From Rhodocollybia butyracea (taxonomy: Eukaryota > Basidiomycota > Agaricomycetes > Agaricales > Omphalotaceae), in contig JADNRY010000010.1 of assembly GCA_015501585.1 (NCBI GenBank), positions 620,001 to 684,000 of the forward strand: a DNA stretch of 64,000 nucleotides. Reading direction: 5' to 3'. Shown in pieces: positions 39,184-49,921 of this stretch. How positions within the stretch are numbered: the first letter of the stretch is position 1; every line of letters starts with the position of its first letter. The translations under genes were made by a program, and so were the position numbers. The notes under the pieces were generated by a model that was given only the letters and a program-made list of their open reading frames with translations, did not search any database and was not told the DNA's origin.

Positions 39184-40175
39184 TCCGTTCACATGTTCGG
39201 TCCAGGCAACCTGCACGAGTTGCTTGGACATTAGAGCGATTGGTTCATGAACGATCCATTGCTCTTGGTTTTGCCATCGATTCTACATCCGCGTATACAT
39301 ACGGCTCTGCTTTAAACTCGTATATTGAGTTTTGCCGTTTACACAATTTTAGTGTTAAGCCTACCATTGACACCTTCAGTTTCTATGTCGTTTTCATGTC
39401 CCGTCATATTGACCCTCGCTCCGTTGATTCTTACCTCTCTGGCATTTGTAACCAGCTCGAAGACCATTGGCCGGAAGTGCGTAGCATTCGCAAGTCTCCA
39501 CTTGTCTCCAAAACTCTCAAAGGTTGCAAACGTCTTTGGAGTCACGAGATTAAGAGGAAACATCCACTTTCACGCTCCCAGTTGAAGGATGCGGTCAGTA
39601 ACCTACCACCTTCTCCATCTCATGATGACATTCTTTGGATCATCATGTTGTTCACAGGATTTTTTGCACTTCTGCGTTTAGGTGAAATGACAATGCACAA
39701 TAATCCTGTCCTTCGCAATCCTAGGAAGTATGTTCGCCGCTTAACTGCAAAAGTGAATTCTTCACACTATGAGTTCATTCTTCCTGGACACAAAGCAGAT
39801 CCACTTTTTGAAGGCAGTAAAATTCTCATCGATAATCAAACTGCTCTCACATTCTTCCGAACATACATTCAATCTAGGGATGAGAAGTTCCCTTTGAATC
39901 CCTACCTGTGGGTTTGCAGCAATGGCTCCTTACCGACTCGTGATTGGTTCATTCGTCGATTACGCCGTTTTTTCCCTGACACTAACATCGCTGGCCAATC
40001 AATGCGCGCAGGTGGTGCCACAGCATTGGCTGAGGACGGTGCTCCTCCTCATATCATCCAAAGTTCCGGTCGTTGGGCTTCAGACACCTTTCACATCTAC
40101 GTTCGGAAGCACCCTACTTTGTTACATGCAATGTTACTTGCAAACAATTCCTCTCAACGCTCTCCTACCATCTAA
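39180..40175 (+). CDS. Ngaro tyrosine recombinase
   Basis: A 331-codon tyrosine recombinase that would integrate the circular DNA copy. N-terminal SAM-like helices (AYTYGSALNSYIEFC). Catalytic region: the first Arg in LLRLGEM, a Lys in the following beta region (PGHKADP), QSMRAGGATALA with the second Arg, GRWASDTFHIYVR with Trp and the nucleophilic Tyr. In the usual HxxR box the His is replaced by Gln (GQSMR). It starts inside the stop of the RT frame. B1 begins 24 bp after the stop. No frame damage is visible. Confidence 0.92.
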   Translation: MIRSHVRSRQPARVAWTLERLVHERSIALGFAIDSTSAYTYGSALNSYIEFCRLHNFSVKPTIDTFSFYVVFMSRHIDPRSVDSYLSGICNQLEDHWPEVRSIRKSPLVSKTLKGCKRLWSHEIKRKHPLSRSQLKDAVSNLPPSPSHDDILWIIMLFTGFFALLRLGEMTMHNNPVLRNPRKYVRRLTAKVNSSHYEFILPGHKADPLFEGSKILIDNQTALTFFRTYIQSRDEKFPLNPYLWVCSNGSLPTRDWFIRRLRRFFPDTNIAGQSMRAGGATALAEDGAPPHIIQSSGRWASDTFHIYVRKHPTLLHAMLLANNSSQRSPTI

Positions 40176-40198
40176 TTAATTCTCACTCACTATTAGCC

Positions 40199-40291
40199 CT
40201 TGTACCCATCGCCTCGCGTCTCAATTCATTCCGGGCCTTCTAGGCTGCGACTTGGCTACTCTTGCATCTGAAAACTTGCGAGGATGATTAG
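40199..40291 (+). repeat. Ngaro split direct repeat B1
   Basis: 93 bp starting CTTGTACCCATCGCC and ending GAGGATGATTAG. It repeats at 40691-40783 with one difference (A at 40266, G at 40758). It abuts A2 directly. Confidence 0.93.
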
Positions 40292-40630
40292 TCGGATTTA
40301 ATCTTGGATTACTAGAGTCTAATCATCAAGTAAGTCGGTAGCCTCTGCAGCGGCAGCTTCACACTCACCTGAACATTTCCACCTCGTAAGGTCGCAAGTG
40401 AAATGTACTGACTTGACCCGCCTCGTACGGCCGAAAGTGGTCAAGTCATTTCAGGTGAGTCATCGTGTCTCAGCTGAGACTCGCGCTCACAGTATCATGC
40501 AGCTACCTAGTGAGACAGAGCCACAGCTTACTTTTCTCTCTGTCTTGCCAGGTTTGTTTCGTGCATTTCTCTCTATTTAGTGTACAGCTTACTTTTCTCT
40601 CTGTATTGCTAGTTGGTTACAAGTGAAAAC
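40292..40630 (+). repeat. Ngaro split direct repeat A2
   Basis: Second copy of A1, offset 4,739 bp, lying directly between B1 and the short spacer before B2. Confidence 0.95.
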
Positions 40631-40690
40631 CCTCCCTTATCCCTCCCTTTTTCTGCATATTATATCTTACTTCTTACTTACTTACTTGTA

Positions 40691-40783
40691 CTTGTACCCA
40701 TCGCCTCGCGTCTCAATTCATTCCGGGCCTTCTAGGCTGCGACTTGGCTACTCTTGCGTCTGAAAACTTGCGAGGATGATTAG
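40691..40783 (+). repeat. Ngaro split direct repeat B2, right end of the element
   Basis: Second copy of B1, offset 492 bp. The sequence after it (ATCTTCTTTTCC) is unrelated to A2, which marks the right boundary of the element. Confidence 0.93.
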
Positions 40784-41046
40784 ATCTTCTTTTCCGACCA
40801 TTATAATTACGCATTTTGGGAACTAGGAATGACTTCACCGGTAAGACTCGTATATTTTGCTTAAGTATGTGTGTACTGTTTTAATGAGTTTGGAAGACTG
40901 ACTTAGTTTCGTGCGTGAAATCTGCTTTTCAAGAAGACTCATGGAAACATTTCGTCTATGAGTATACGGTTGGTTACACTCGCTTGCATACAAATCAGTG
41001 CCACCGCTTATACCTGTATTAGAACCAGAAGTTTCAAAATTACTTC

Positions 41047-42508
41047 ATGAAAGAAGTTGGCGCCTCTGGTGATCCACAATATGTCTTTTGGATAATCTTT
41101 CGGATGGCTTTCAATGACCTGAAGGATGCGTTTGATATAATACACGAAGGTTCCTACTTCTGCTTATCATTGAAAGATCTTCCTCTGATGTTTTCATTGA
41201 TAGATCCCAAACCATCCTGGTCCGAGTTCATAGCTCATATGTGGATGCTGCCTCTCGGTGGAGAGGAAATCAGACGCCGCGTTGTTCATGATTTTTTCAG
41301 TGTCCAAGTCGAATTTTTCATGCAAAAGCATGGCCTTCATGCAGCACTGTCAAGAAACGGTTTAGTCAAACTGTTTGATCGAGTCAGTTCTTCTGTATAT
41401 GCGCCTTGAAATTATTGAACTAGGATCCTTACAGATTCGGATTGTTTTCAAAACGGATATCTCCCAGTACTCCCCTTTCGACCTGAAATACCGTTTTGCA
41501 GAATATTACGATAATCTGAACGAGATGGATCGCTCTCGTGTCCTGTCCTGGGCAGAAGTTGCACTAGAGAAGCGCATTTTGGAGGCACTCCAAGGACACT
41601 TTCTGGATAATTCTTCTCTGCCAGCGGCGCAATTCTATGATGTACTGCGGTGCGCTCTGGTGAATATTCAGCGGCTACGCAGCGTCGACTTGTTTCCTTC
41701 ACATCATGTCAACGTCTCCGAGGCCTTGATAACGGATGCTTATCTTGCCTCATTTCACCCATACAACTGGACAGATCATCCGGGGAAGGTTCTATCTAAT
41801 TTACAGGGCCAAGCCTCAATGTGGTCCAGTGCTTTGGCAGTTGACAACTCACGTATTCTGAAATTTTCAAGTCGCTCCCTTATTCACGAGGTGCTGGCTA
41901 TGGAACTCATTCGGGATAAAACAGATATTCCGGTCGCCACGCCTCTGATGACTTTCTCAGATACCGACGAGATGTTCATTGTAATGACCGTAATACCTGG
42001 GGAACCATTGAGTGAGAAATGGAGTAGCTTGTCTGGTGGTGAGCTTGCGGATATAGCCAACGAGCTCATTGGTCATATCGAATCAATCCGCTCACTGGGC
42101 GCTTCTCTTTCTGATGGGGAGCCACTGATAGGTGCATGGCCTGTTGGGCCCTTGCGGAATGTTCTGTTCGATCCGCCCTCTCCTCGACCTTTCTCTTCCT
42201 CTATTGAGCTCCGTACTTATTGGGAACAACGGCTGAAAAAACGTCGTTCTATCAGGGTTCCTCAGCAAACCCATGTTGTGCTTACTCATGGCGATTTGGG
42301 TACTCAAAATATTCTGGTCAAGGATGCACATATCGTTGGCATTGTTGATTGGGACACTTTTGGATGGTATCCTGACTATTGGGAAGGTTTAATGTTCCAT
42401 AGGCGTACTGACCAGAGACTACACGAATACAAAGGGAAAATATTGGAAAAACTAGGATTACCAGATGTGGAAGATTATGAACTGGCTATTCGTGAAGCAT
42501 TGCTCTAA
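41047..42508 (+). CDS. Aminoglycoside-phosphotransferase/choline-kinase-like protein
   Basis: Two exons. The first runs from ATG 41047 to 41382. A 52-nt phase-0 GT-AG intron (41383-41434) then joins KLFDR to IRIVFKTDISQYSPF. C-terminal kinase-like fold: KFSSRSLIHEVLAMELIRD, a hinge-like MFIVMTVIPGEPL, the catalytic loop LTHGDLGTQNILV (HxDxxxxN), and VGIVDWDTFGWYPDYWEG (metal-binding Asp and the Trp-Asp of the family). In Agaricomycetes such genes form large families of unknown substrate; the name does not imply drug resistance. The N-terminal domain (SFIDPKPSW-like region) is not recognised. Its promoter lies just right of the Ngaro element end at 40783. An earlier exon is possible. Confidence 0.8.
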
Positions 42509-43022
42509 CTATCGGATATTGTTCATTGATACACGAGGATTCGCAACTCGTCCAGCAAGTAAACATATAAACAGACTCTAGATACAACAGCAATTTCCAT
42601 TGTCTTCCAGTTCAAGAGATGGTGGCAACTGAGGTCGATTGGATTCTGCATCATGGGCCCATGGGGTCAACACTGTGTAAGTTAACCCACAATTGGAAAC
42701 AACTGTCCCCGCTATGCCACTGCGATGGAAAGAAGGCGGCAGTCCAATTTCGACAGTTATATTGACCGTCTGGGGGTAGGTACATCGCTTCGAGGGAATC
42801 GAGTTCAATTGAAGTCTTTGTTTACAAGTCACTTTGCCAAGTGAGTACGACGCAATATAACTAGTATGCTATCTCAGCTCCTGGGATTCAAAATGGGGAC
42901 GACAAAGGAGATTTCATTGGTCATAATGGGGGTTTGTACCAACTGAAAAAATATATCATCTGGTGGGCGATTTTTGAATTTGGGTGGGCGCTTATTCTTA
43001 AACGCGTCTTGCTTCAGATTCA
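42509..43022. other. Intergenic stretch with one small minus-strand frame
   Basis: The minus-strand frame 42578-42832 (84 codons) ends ELEDNGNCCCI. I do not recognise it and it may be chance. The rest is likely 3' flank of the phosphotransferase gene and promoter of the first tandem F-box copy. Confidence 0.35.
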
Positions 43023-44679
43023 ATGGCCTCACTATGCACAAGATGCGCACAGACGCTGCACATACGTGTAAAACTCAGCCCTGTGGAACTATCCAACCGT
43101 ATAGCAAATCAAACTCGGTCAGAGTTTGGGCCATCCGTTATTCGCCCAGAACTACTATAGCAGAAGAGGTCGAGGAGATGCTGGCTTTGGCAGATAAAGA
43201 CATCGAGAATCATAATTCCGAAATTGCGCGTCTCCACGGCCAAATCATGATTATTGAAGAGCAAAAACGACAACTCGAGGCTCAGAGAGCCAAACTACTC
43301 TCTTTGTTGTCCCCAATGCGGAAGCTGCCGAACGAGGTTTTATCTCGTATCCTCCAGCACGTCTGTGAGAGGAATCGTCTCTGTGACTTCAATGCCGAGG
43401 ACAACTCATATACTCCCTCCATCGCTTATCCCATCGCTTATCTCCCTGCGATGGCGATTAGCTCTGTATGCTCTCGCTGGCGTGAAATGGCACTATCGTC
43501 ACCCAGCTTGTGGGCAAATTTGGACGTGGAGCTCTACACCGGTGTAGAGAAACTTCCTTTCACTAATATAGCCACCCGATTTTTGGAGAGATCGGGTGAG
43601 TGGCCATTACGGCTCTCATTGAACACCCGTTATCATATTTCCGAAAGGGCATTACCTTTTCCTTTTTTAGATCACTTTCTCCAGCACGCCTACCATTGGG
43701 AAACCTTCACATTTCCGGCACTATATACGGGTCACTGACATTCTACCGGATGCCCTCCCAACTTCACTTTCCTTCACTTCGAGAATTGAATATCGGGAGA
43801 TCCTCGGACTTGGATCTTTTCAGACACGCCCCGAGACTCTGTGCACTCGCCACTAATCGAGCACCTCCACCTCAAGCCCCTTTCAATCAACTAGATTCTT
43901 TCCGCTTCCTTATGAACATGGGGTTAGAATCATCATCAGTCCTGGCAAAAATTCTGCACAACTGCCCCTCTCTGAAATCTCTTTCTCTGGAGTCCAAGAA
44001 TTTTGTCGACGATTCAATACCACATCTACAGGGCACGTGGTATAACATTACTTCTCTTGCTATCGTGGAAGTTGAACACAACAAAGATGTTGTGCAACAT
44101 ATATCATGCGCGAAAATGGTATTCTCTTCCTTCCGCTTTCCTTCGTTGAATGAGGTTGTTGTAAAAGGTGAATCGCACCAGACCTGGCCAACAGATGCTT
44201 TTGTTTCCCTGATAACTACATCCTGTATGATCACTACATTCACCCTCTATGGCTTCTCTGTCCTAGATTTGGAACTTGTTGCAGCCCTTCGAGTGATGCC
44301 TTCGATACTCCATCTTGATATCGAAAACACAGATGCACACCCTTCACTGAGTCCAATCACTTCGCGTCTCATGTCGAGCCTACGACACCAATCTGCGTCC
44401 TTCTCGCTCGCTCCCAAACTGCATAGTCTTCGTCTCATTTCCAAATGCAAGGTGCCATTTGATGACTCCATATTTATCGAAATGGTTGAATCGCGCTGGT
44501 TTAAGCCCGGCTCAGATTTGGCTACAGCGATATTCTCAATGGGTAAAGCCTGTATCCGATCCATCGTTCTCAAAATTTCTTGGCGAGAGGTTGATGCTAA
44601 AGTTTACCAACTACTACAAAATTTGGATGCGGAGGGTTTGAGAGTGGTAGTCGCTGGAACGAATGGAGTGCAGGTATGA
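43023..44679 (+). pseudogene. F-box/coiled-coil gene, tandem copy 1, frame broken
   Basis: Same architecture as copy 3: short CxxC start (MASLCTRCAQTLHIRVKLS), coiled coil (ALADKDIENHNSEIARLHGQ), F-box (LPNEVLSRILQHVCE), SSVCSRWREMALSSPSLW, then leucine-rich segments and the shared end MVESRWFKPGSDL ... LRVVVAGTNGVQV. Two non-run breaks are seen against copy 3. About 5 extra bases lie near 43155-43165 and about 5 more near 43725-43735. The coding sequence therefore lies in three frames. If translation starts at MLALADKD the first break would not matter, but the second still truncates the protein. Most likely a decaying copy. Confidence 0.65.
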
Positions 44680-44939
44680 ATATTTGTGGTACACAAGCGT
44701 ATTCTGTTATCACGCGTAAATTTCTTTAGTCAAAGTCTAGCCAATAGGACTATAATAGGTCATTCAGGGACCTACCTGTTTTGAATTGCATATATAGTCC
44801 TTGTACTACAATCACAGCTCCTGTTCACTAATTATGGACGTTGGGATGAGTGTTCTAGAATCGTGTCGGAGTGGGCGCTTATTATCAAGTGCATGATTAC
44901 CTAAACCAAAAAAAACACTTTATCTTCTTGAAGTTCTTG

Positions 44940-47131
44940 ATGACCTCGCTTTGCGCAAGATGCGCAGGAACTCTGCAGATACGCGTAAACCTCAGCTCTG
45001 CAGAAATATCCAAAATAGAAAATGATCTTCGTTCCGAATTTGGTCCATTCGTCATTCGCCAGAACGAGCAGAAGAGGTTAAGCAGATGCTGGCTCTGGCA
45101 GATAAAGACATCGAGGACCATGATTCTGAAATTGCGCGCCTCCATGGCCAAATTCTGATTATTAAAGAAAAAAAACGGCAACTCGAGGCCCAGAGAGCCA
45201 GGCTACGCGCTTTGTTCTCCCCAATCCGGAAGCTGCCAAATGAAATCTTACTTCGTATCCTCCAGCACGTCTGCGAGAGGAATCGTCTTTGTGACTACGA
45301 TGTTGAGGGCAGTTCATATATTCCCTCCATCTCTTATTTCCCTGCGATGGTGATCAGCTCTGTATGCTCTCGTTGGCGTGACCTTGCACTGTCGTCACCC
45401 AGGTTGTGGGCAAACTTGACGGTGGAGATATACACTAGGGACGAGGCACGAGAACCTCGTTTCATGAACATGCTCACCCGATTGTTGGAGAGATCGAATA
45501 AATGGCCATTAAGGCTTTCACTGAATAGAGTGTATTTGGAGACACTTTTTTCGCAAGTTGTTGAAAACTTGATGCAACTTTCCAAAAAGAGCTGGCAGCT
45601 CATTCGATCGGCCTAACCCTAAGATCTCCCGATTTGCATATGTCGTCATCGGTCCATCATCGCTGTCGCCGTTGAACGTCGTTACCTCCTCATCGCTCTC
45701 ATGGCCTCGTCGCTGGAGGAAACGACGAGCAAGCCTCAAATATTCAAATATTTGCGCTGTTATCATTGAATTAGTATATACCTTAGACTACATGGCAAAT
45801 TCATTGGATTATTCTGTACAAGCCTCTTAGATCTTAGCGCATTAGCTATGGGTCTCGCCGATAAACTTATCGTCGTCATCGAGTGCAACGACCTGCAACG
45901 ACGGCGCCAAGGGTTTCTAACCCTAATCTTTACGATGACGTCTGACAGAATATGATCGGATTTTTCGATCTTAAAGCTGTCGCAACTTTCGAAAACTTAC
46001 ACGCAACATTGCCAGGGGGTTCCAAATACACTCTAATATCAATTACTACCTTCCCGACCAGACGTTACCTTTGCCTTTTTTGGATCTCCTTTTCCAGCAC
46101 GCCTACCACTGGGAAACCTTCACATTCCAGGCATTATACCCATTAACATTCTACATGAAGCCCTCGGGACTGCACTTTCCTTCACTTCTAGAATTGAATA
46201 TCAAGGACTTTGAGAGAAACCCTCTGGGTGGCTGTCGTCTGACTTGGATCTTTTCGAGCATGCTCCAATACTCTGTACACTTGCCACTACCGAGGCGCCT
46301 CCACCCAAAGCTCCTTTCAATAAAGTAGAATATCTCCATCTTCAACGGATGAGCATAGATTTAGCATCGCCGCCAGTGTTGGCAAAAATTCTGCACAACT
46401 ACCCTTCTCTGAAATCTCTGTCGCTAGAGCTCAAGCCTTTCGAAGAAGAAGATGCAGAGGTCAGCGATCTGATGGTGCAGGGCACATGGCGTAACATCGC
46501 TTGTCTTGTTATCAAGGCATTTGAACGGCCATGGTTGTTGAACATGGCGTTTTCATCCTTCAGCTTCCCTTCGTTGAATGAACTTGTGGTAGAAAGTGAA
46601 TGCCATACAAATAACTGGCCAGTAGATGCTTTCAAATCCTTTGTAACCACTTCATCCTGTATGATCACGACATTCACCCTTCGTGGTTTCACTGTCTCCG
46701 ATGTGGACCTTATTGCAACCCTTCAAGTCATGCCGTCCATATCTTATCTTGAAATCGATGACTTTGAGGACTCTTCGCCGCAGAACCCAATCATTTCGCA
46801 GAGCCCAATCACTTCGCATTTCATGCAGAGCCTACAACACCAATCCACATCCTTCCCGCTCGCTCCCAAGCTACACAGTCTTCGTCTAATTTCAAAACGC
46901 ACGGTGCCATTCGATGATCTTACTTTTATCAGCATGATTGAATCACGCTGGTTCAAGCCCGGCTCAGATTTATCTGCAGCTATGTTTTCAATAGGCAAAG
47001 CCTGTATACGTTCCGTCGTTCTCACATTTTCTTGGCGAGAGGTTGATGCAGAGGTATATCAACCGCTACGGAATTTAGATGCAGAGGGTTTGAGAGTGGT
47101 AGTTGCAGGAACGAATGGAGTGCAGGTATGA
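44940..47131 (+). pseudogene. F-box/coiled-coil gene, tandem copy 2, split by a MITE
   Basis: 5' half from ATG 44940: MTSLCARCAGTLQIRVNLS, coiled coil, F-box LPNEILLRILQHVCE and SSVCSRWRDLALSSPRLW. At RLSLN it is interrupted by a 508-bp insertion (45527-46034). The 3' half resumes at about 46035 (FLDLLFQHAYHWETFTF) and runs to the family end at 47131. Two further one-base losses against copy 3 lie at 45059-45060 (CC) and near 46232. The insertion puts a stop at 45616, so a full-length product is not expected unless the insert is spliced out; no clean intron boundaries match the ends of the insert. Confidence 0.75.
45527..46034. mobile_element. 508-bp MITE in F-box copy 2 (14-bp TIR, 3-bp TSD)
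   Basis: Ends are a perfect 14-bp inverted repeat, AGAGTGTATTTGGA at 45527-45540 and its complement at 46021-46034. It is flanked by AAT at 45524-45526 and 46035-46037. Copy 3 has the empty site as CTGAATATC, which gives exact boundaries. No coding capacity. The 3-bp duplication is compatible with a PIF/Harbinger- or CACTA-like parent, but AAT is not the usual TWA of Harbinger. Confidence 0.85.
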
Positions 47132-47318
47132 ATATCCGTGCGCTGCGACTAGCGCATTCTTCTGGTATAATGCGTAAATTTCTTTAGTCAATTAAAGTCT
47201 AGGACTACCATAGGTCATCCAGGGACCTACTTATTTTGAGTTGGATACTGGTAATAGTTCTTTTAGGCCAGGCGCTTATATGATTACTTAAACCAAAAAA
47301 CGCTTCTTGCACATCCAG

Positions 47319-48890
47319 ATGACCTCGCTATGCGCAAGATGCGCAAAAATTCCGCAGATACGCGTAAACCTCAGCTTTGAAGAAATTTCCAGGATAGAAC
47401 ATGATCTTCGTTCCGAATTTGGTCCATTCGTCATTCGCCCGGAACGAGCAGAAGAAGTTAAGCAGATGCTGGCTCTGGCAGATAAAGACATCGAGGATCA
47501 TGATTCTGAAATTGCACGCCTTCATGGCCAAATTCTGATTATCGAAGAAGGAAAACGGAAACTCGAAGCCCAAAGAGCCAGGCTACGCGCTTTGCTCTCC
47601 CCAGTTCGGAAGCTGCCAAACGAAATCTTATCTCGTATCTTCCAGCACGTATGTGAGAACAATAGTCTTCGTGGCTACAATGCACATACTCTTCCCATCC
47701 ATTTCTCTGCAATGACAATCAGCTTTGTATGTTCTCGTTGGCGTGACCTTGCGCTGTCGTCACCCAGGCTGTGGGCACACTTGACAATAGGGGTATGCAC
47801 TAGAGACGCAGCACGAGAACTTCGCCTCATTAACATACTCACCCGATTGTTAAAGAGATCGAGTCCATTAAAGCTTTCACTGAATATCGATTGTAATGAT
47901 TGTTACCTTCGGGAAGGGACGTTACCTTTTTTGGATCTCCTTCTCCAGCACGCCCACCGTTGGGAAACCTTCACATTCCATGCACTATACCCGTTGACAC
48001 TCTACCAGATGCCCTCTGGACTGCACTTTCCTTCACTTGTAGAATTGAACATCAGGACCTTTGAGAGCCCTCTGGGTGGCCCGTTGCCTGATTTGAATCT
48101 TTTCGAGCATGCTCCAAGACTTTGTACACTTGCCACTACCGAGGCGCCTCCACCCAAAGCCCCTTTCAATAAACTAGAATCTCTCCATCTTCAGCGGATG
48201 AACATAGATTTAGCATCGCCACCAGTGTTGGCAAATATTCTGCACAACTACCCTTCTCTGAAATCTCTGTCGCTAGAGCCCGATCCTTTTGAGGAAGGGG
48301 ATTTCGAAGAGCTCAGGGATCCGACGGTGCAGGGTACATGGCGTAACATCACTTGTCTTGTTATCGAGGCCTTTTGGCAGCCATGGCTGTTGAACATGGC
48401 GTTTTCATCCTTCAGCTTCCCTTCGTTGAATGAACTTGTGGTAAAAAGCAAATGTCCTACTACCTGGCCAGTAGATGCTTTCAAATCCTTTGTAACCACT
48501 TCATCCTGTATGATCACGACATTCACCCTCCGTGGTTTCACTGTCTCCGATGTGGACCTTATTGCAACCCTTCAAGTCATGCCGTCCTTATCTTATCTTG
48601 AAATCGATGACTTTAAGGACTCTTCATCGCAGAGCCCAATCACTTCACATTTCATGCAGAGCCTACAACATCAATCCACGTCCTTCCCGCTCGCTCCTAA
48701 ACTACACAGTCTTCGTCTAATTTCGAAATGGAACGCGCCATTCGATGATCTTACCTTTATCAGCATGATTGAATCACGCTGGTTCAAGCCCGGCTCAGAT
48801 TTGTCTGCGGCTATGTTCTCAGTAGGCAAAGCCTGTATACGATCCGTCGTTCTCACATTTTCTTGGCGAGAGGTTGATGCAGAGGTATAA
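47319..48890 (+). CDS. F-box/coiled-coil protein, tandem copy 3, 3' truncated
   Basis: The only unbroken member of the array (523 codons from ATG 47319). It has a CxxC start (MTSLCARCAKIPQIRVNLS), a coiled coil (ALADKDIEDHDSEIARLHGQ ... EAQRARLRALLS), an F-box (KLPNEILSRIFQHVCE) and VCSRWRDLALSSPRLW. Leucine-rich segments follow up to MIESRWFKPGSDLSAAMF and FSWREVDAEV. Homology with copies 1 and 2 stops abruptly at 48889; the 24-residue end YQPLRNLDAEGLRVVVAG... is missing and unrelated sequence gives the stop. Likely an SCF receptor. The repeat unit includes the intergenic spacer, since both the upstream CxxC start region and the downstream GGTCAT(T/C)CAGGGACCTAC word recur. Confidence 0.8.
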   Translation: MTSLCARCAKIPQIRVNLSFEEISRIEHDLRSEFGPFVIRPERAEEVKQMLALADKDIEDHDSEIARLHGQILIIEEGKRKLEAQRARLRALLSPVRKLPNEILSRIFQHVCENNSLRGYNAHTLPIHFSAMTISFVCSRWRDLALSSPRLWAHLTIGVCTRDAARELRLINILTRLLKRSSPLKLSLNIDCNDCYLREGTLPFLDLLLQHAHRWETFTFHALYPLTLYQMPSGLHFPSLVELNIRTFESPLGGPLPDLNLFEHAPRLCTLATTEAPPPKAPFNKLESLHLQRMNIDLASPPVLANILHNYPSLKSLSLEPDPFEEGDFEELRDPTVQGTWRNITCLVIEAFWQPWLLNMAFSSFSFPSLNELVVKSKCPTTWPVDAFKSFVTTSSCMITTFTLRGFTVSDVDLIATLQVMPSLSYLEIDDFKDSSSQSPITSHFMQSLQHQSTSFPLAPKLHSLRLISKWNAPFDDLTFISMIESRWFKPGSDLSAAMFSVGKACIRSVVLTFSWREVDAEV

Positions 48891-49913
48891 ACATTAAACT
48901 ATGTGATATACACTCTATTTGTCCTTGGTGAATATCAAAGCTGAGTTTGTAGCCCATTTTTGAATAACTAGTATCTGCATTTTATTAGAATTAACATAAG
49001 TGTTAACAGACCAAGTTTATTACTGACAAACGTAAGACAGCTCTTGGACTTTCTAAGCTGCATATATGCTATCTCATCTGAGGCCATTGATTAAGGAACC
49101 CAGAGATACTAGTTGTGTTGGACAATTTGGTCGTTTTGGGGATTGGGATCCGTACAACTTGATCCAAGAAGTAGGTAAGACCTGTTTCGGTGCCTTTTGA
49201 GCTAGTGGCTAGTGGGTGAACAGGAGTGTGGCCCGGGAATATTAAATCTAGGCCTCAGTTCAATATGCTCACGAAATCAGTATTGGGATGGACCAGTTAA
49301 TACGTGGCTGTAAATCGACGGAAGACAATTTATTCACTTTAAACAGGGTAGGGCAATAACTGGCAATAAGCGTGGAGATAGGTATCTGGTAAACGAGGCC
49401 GTAAAGTTCAAGTAAAGTTCCCGATACTTGGGTACATACATATGTTGTAGTTCGCCGAGCCGATGATGACATCATGTCAATCCGGCACTGATACTCTTCC
49501 GATGTAGCTTACTGATCTACTTACCAAGGTACTTACTAATACTTACAGACCCGGTAGATACCTCGTAGAGTACCCGTACTGTAGTATATAAGGCCTGGTC
49601 CAAAGGCCAAGTAGTATATAGTGATATAGAGCACTCGTATTCCCAATCTCCTGAGGGAGCCTCACGGCTCCGAGTCCCCACTGCGCCGGATACCTACGAC
49701 AACATACCTTACGAACAGAGAGTATTCTCAAGACAGTCGTCAAAATGGGTAAATGTTATATATATCATATGGTACAAAGTCTGATAAATGAAATTCATCG
49801 AGTTCATGTGCTGGCAGTGGTACGTACGGTTCACCTTGGAGTGGTGGGAAGGTGATGAGTGAACTTCGGCGTCGAGTGGGAAGAGCGCCTCTACACCTCT
49901 AATGTACGACACC
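48891..49913. other. Gene-poor stretch between the F-box array and the hAT-like MITE
   Basis: AT-rich with only short frames (for example 49269-49475, 49543-49743 and 49709-49912, all minus) that have no recognisable domain. Confidence 0.4.
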
Positions 49914-49921
49914 GCTTCAGT

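Larger units (their letters stand above)
35553..40783 (+). mobile_element. Ngaro-type tyrosine-recombinase retrotransposon (DIRS order)
   Basis: A 5.23-kb element with the layout A1 - Gag - RT/RNase H - tyrosine recombinase - B1 - A2 - B2. These are the split direct repeats typical of Ngaro/PAT-like elements. A1 and A2 are 339 bp with one difference seen; B1 and B2 are 93 bp with one difference seen. There is no integrase and no target-site duplication, as expected for recombinase-mediated insertion. The RT and recombinase frames are uninterrupted; only Gag has a one-base break at an A7 run. Near-identity of the repeats points to a young copy. It inserted beside the broken DUS3 copy. Confidence 0.9.

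Noticed and set aside
41375..41435. Frame break between the two phosphotransferase open frames
   Set aside because: A 52-nt phase-0 intron (41383-41434) joins them; the nearer AG at 41423 gives the wrong phase.
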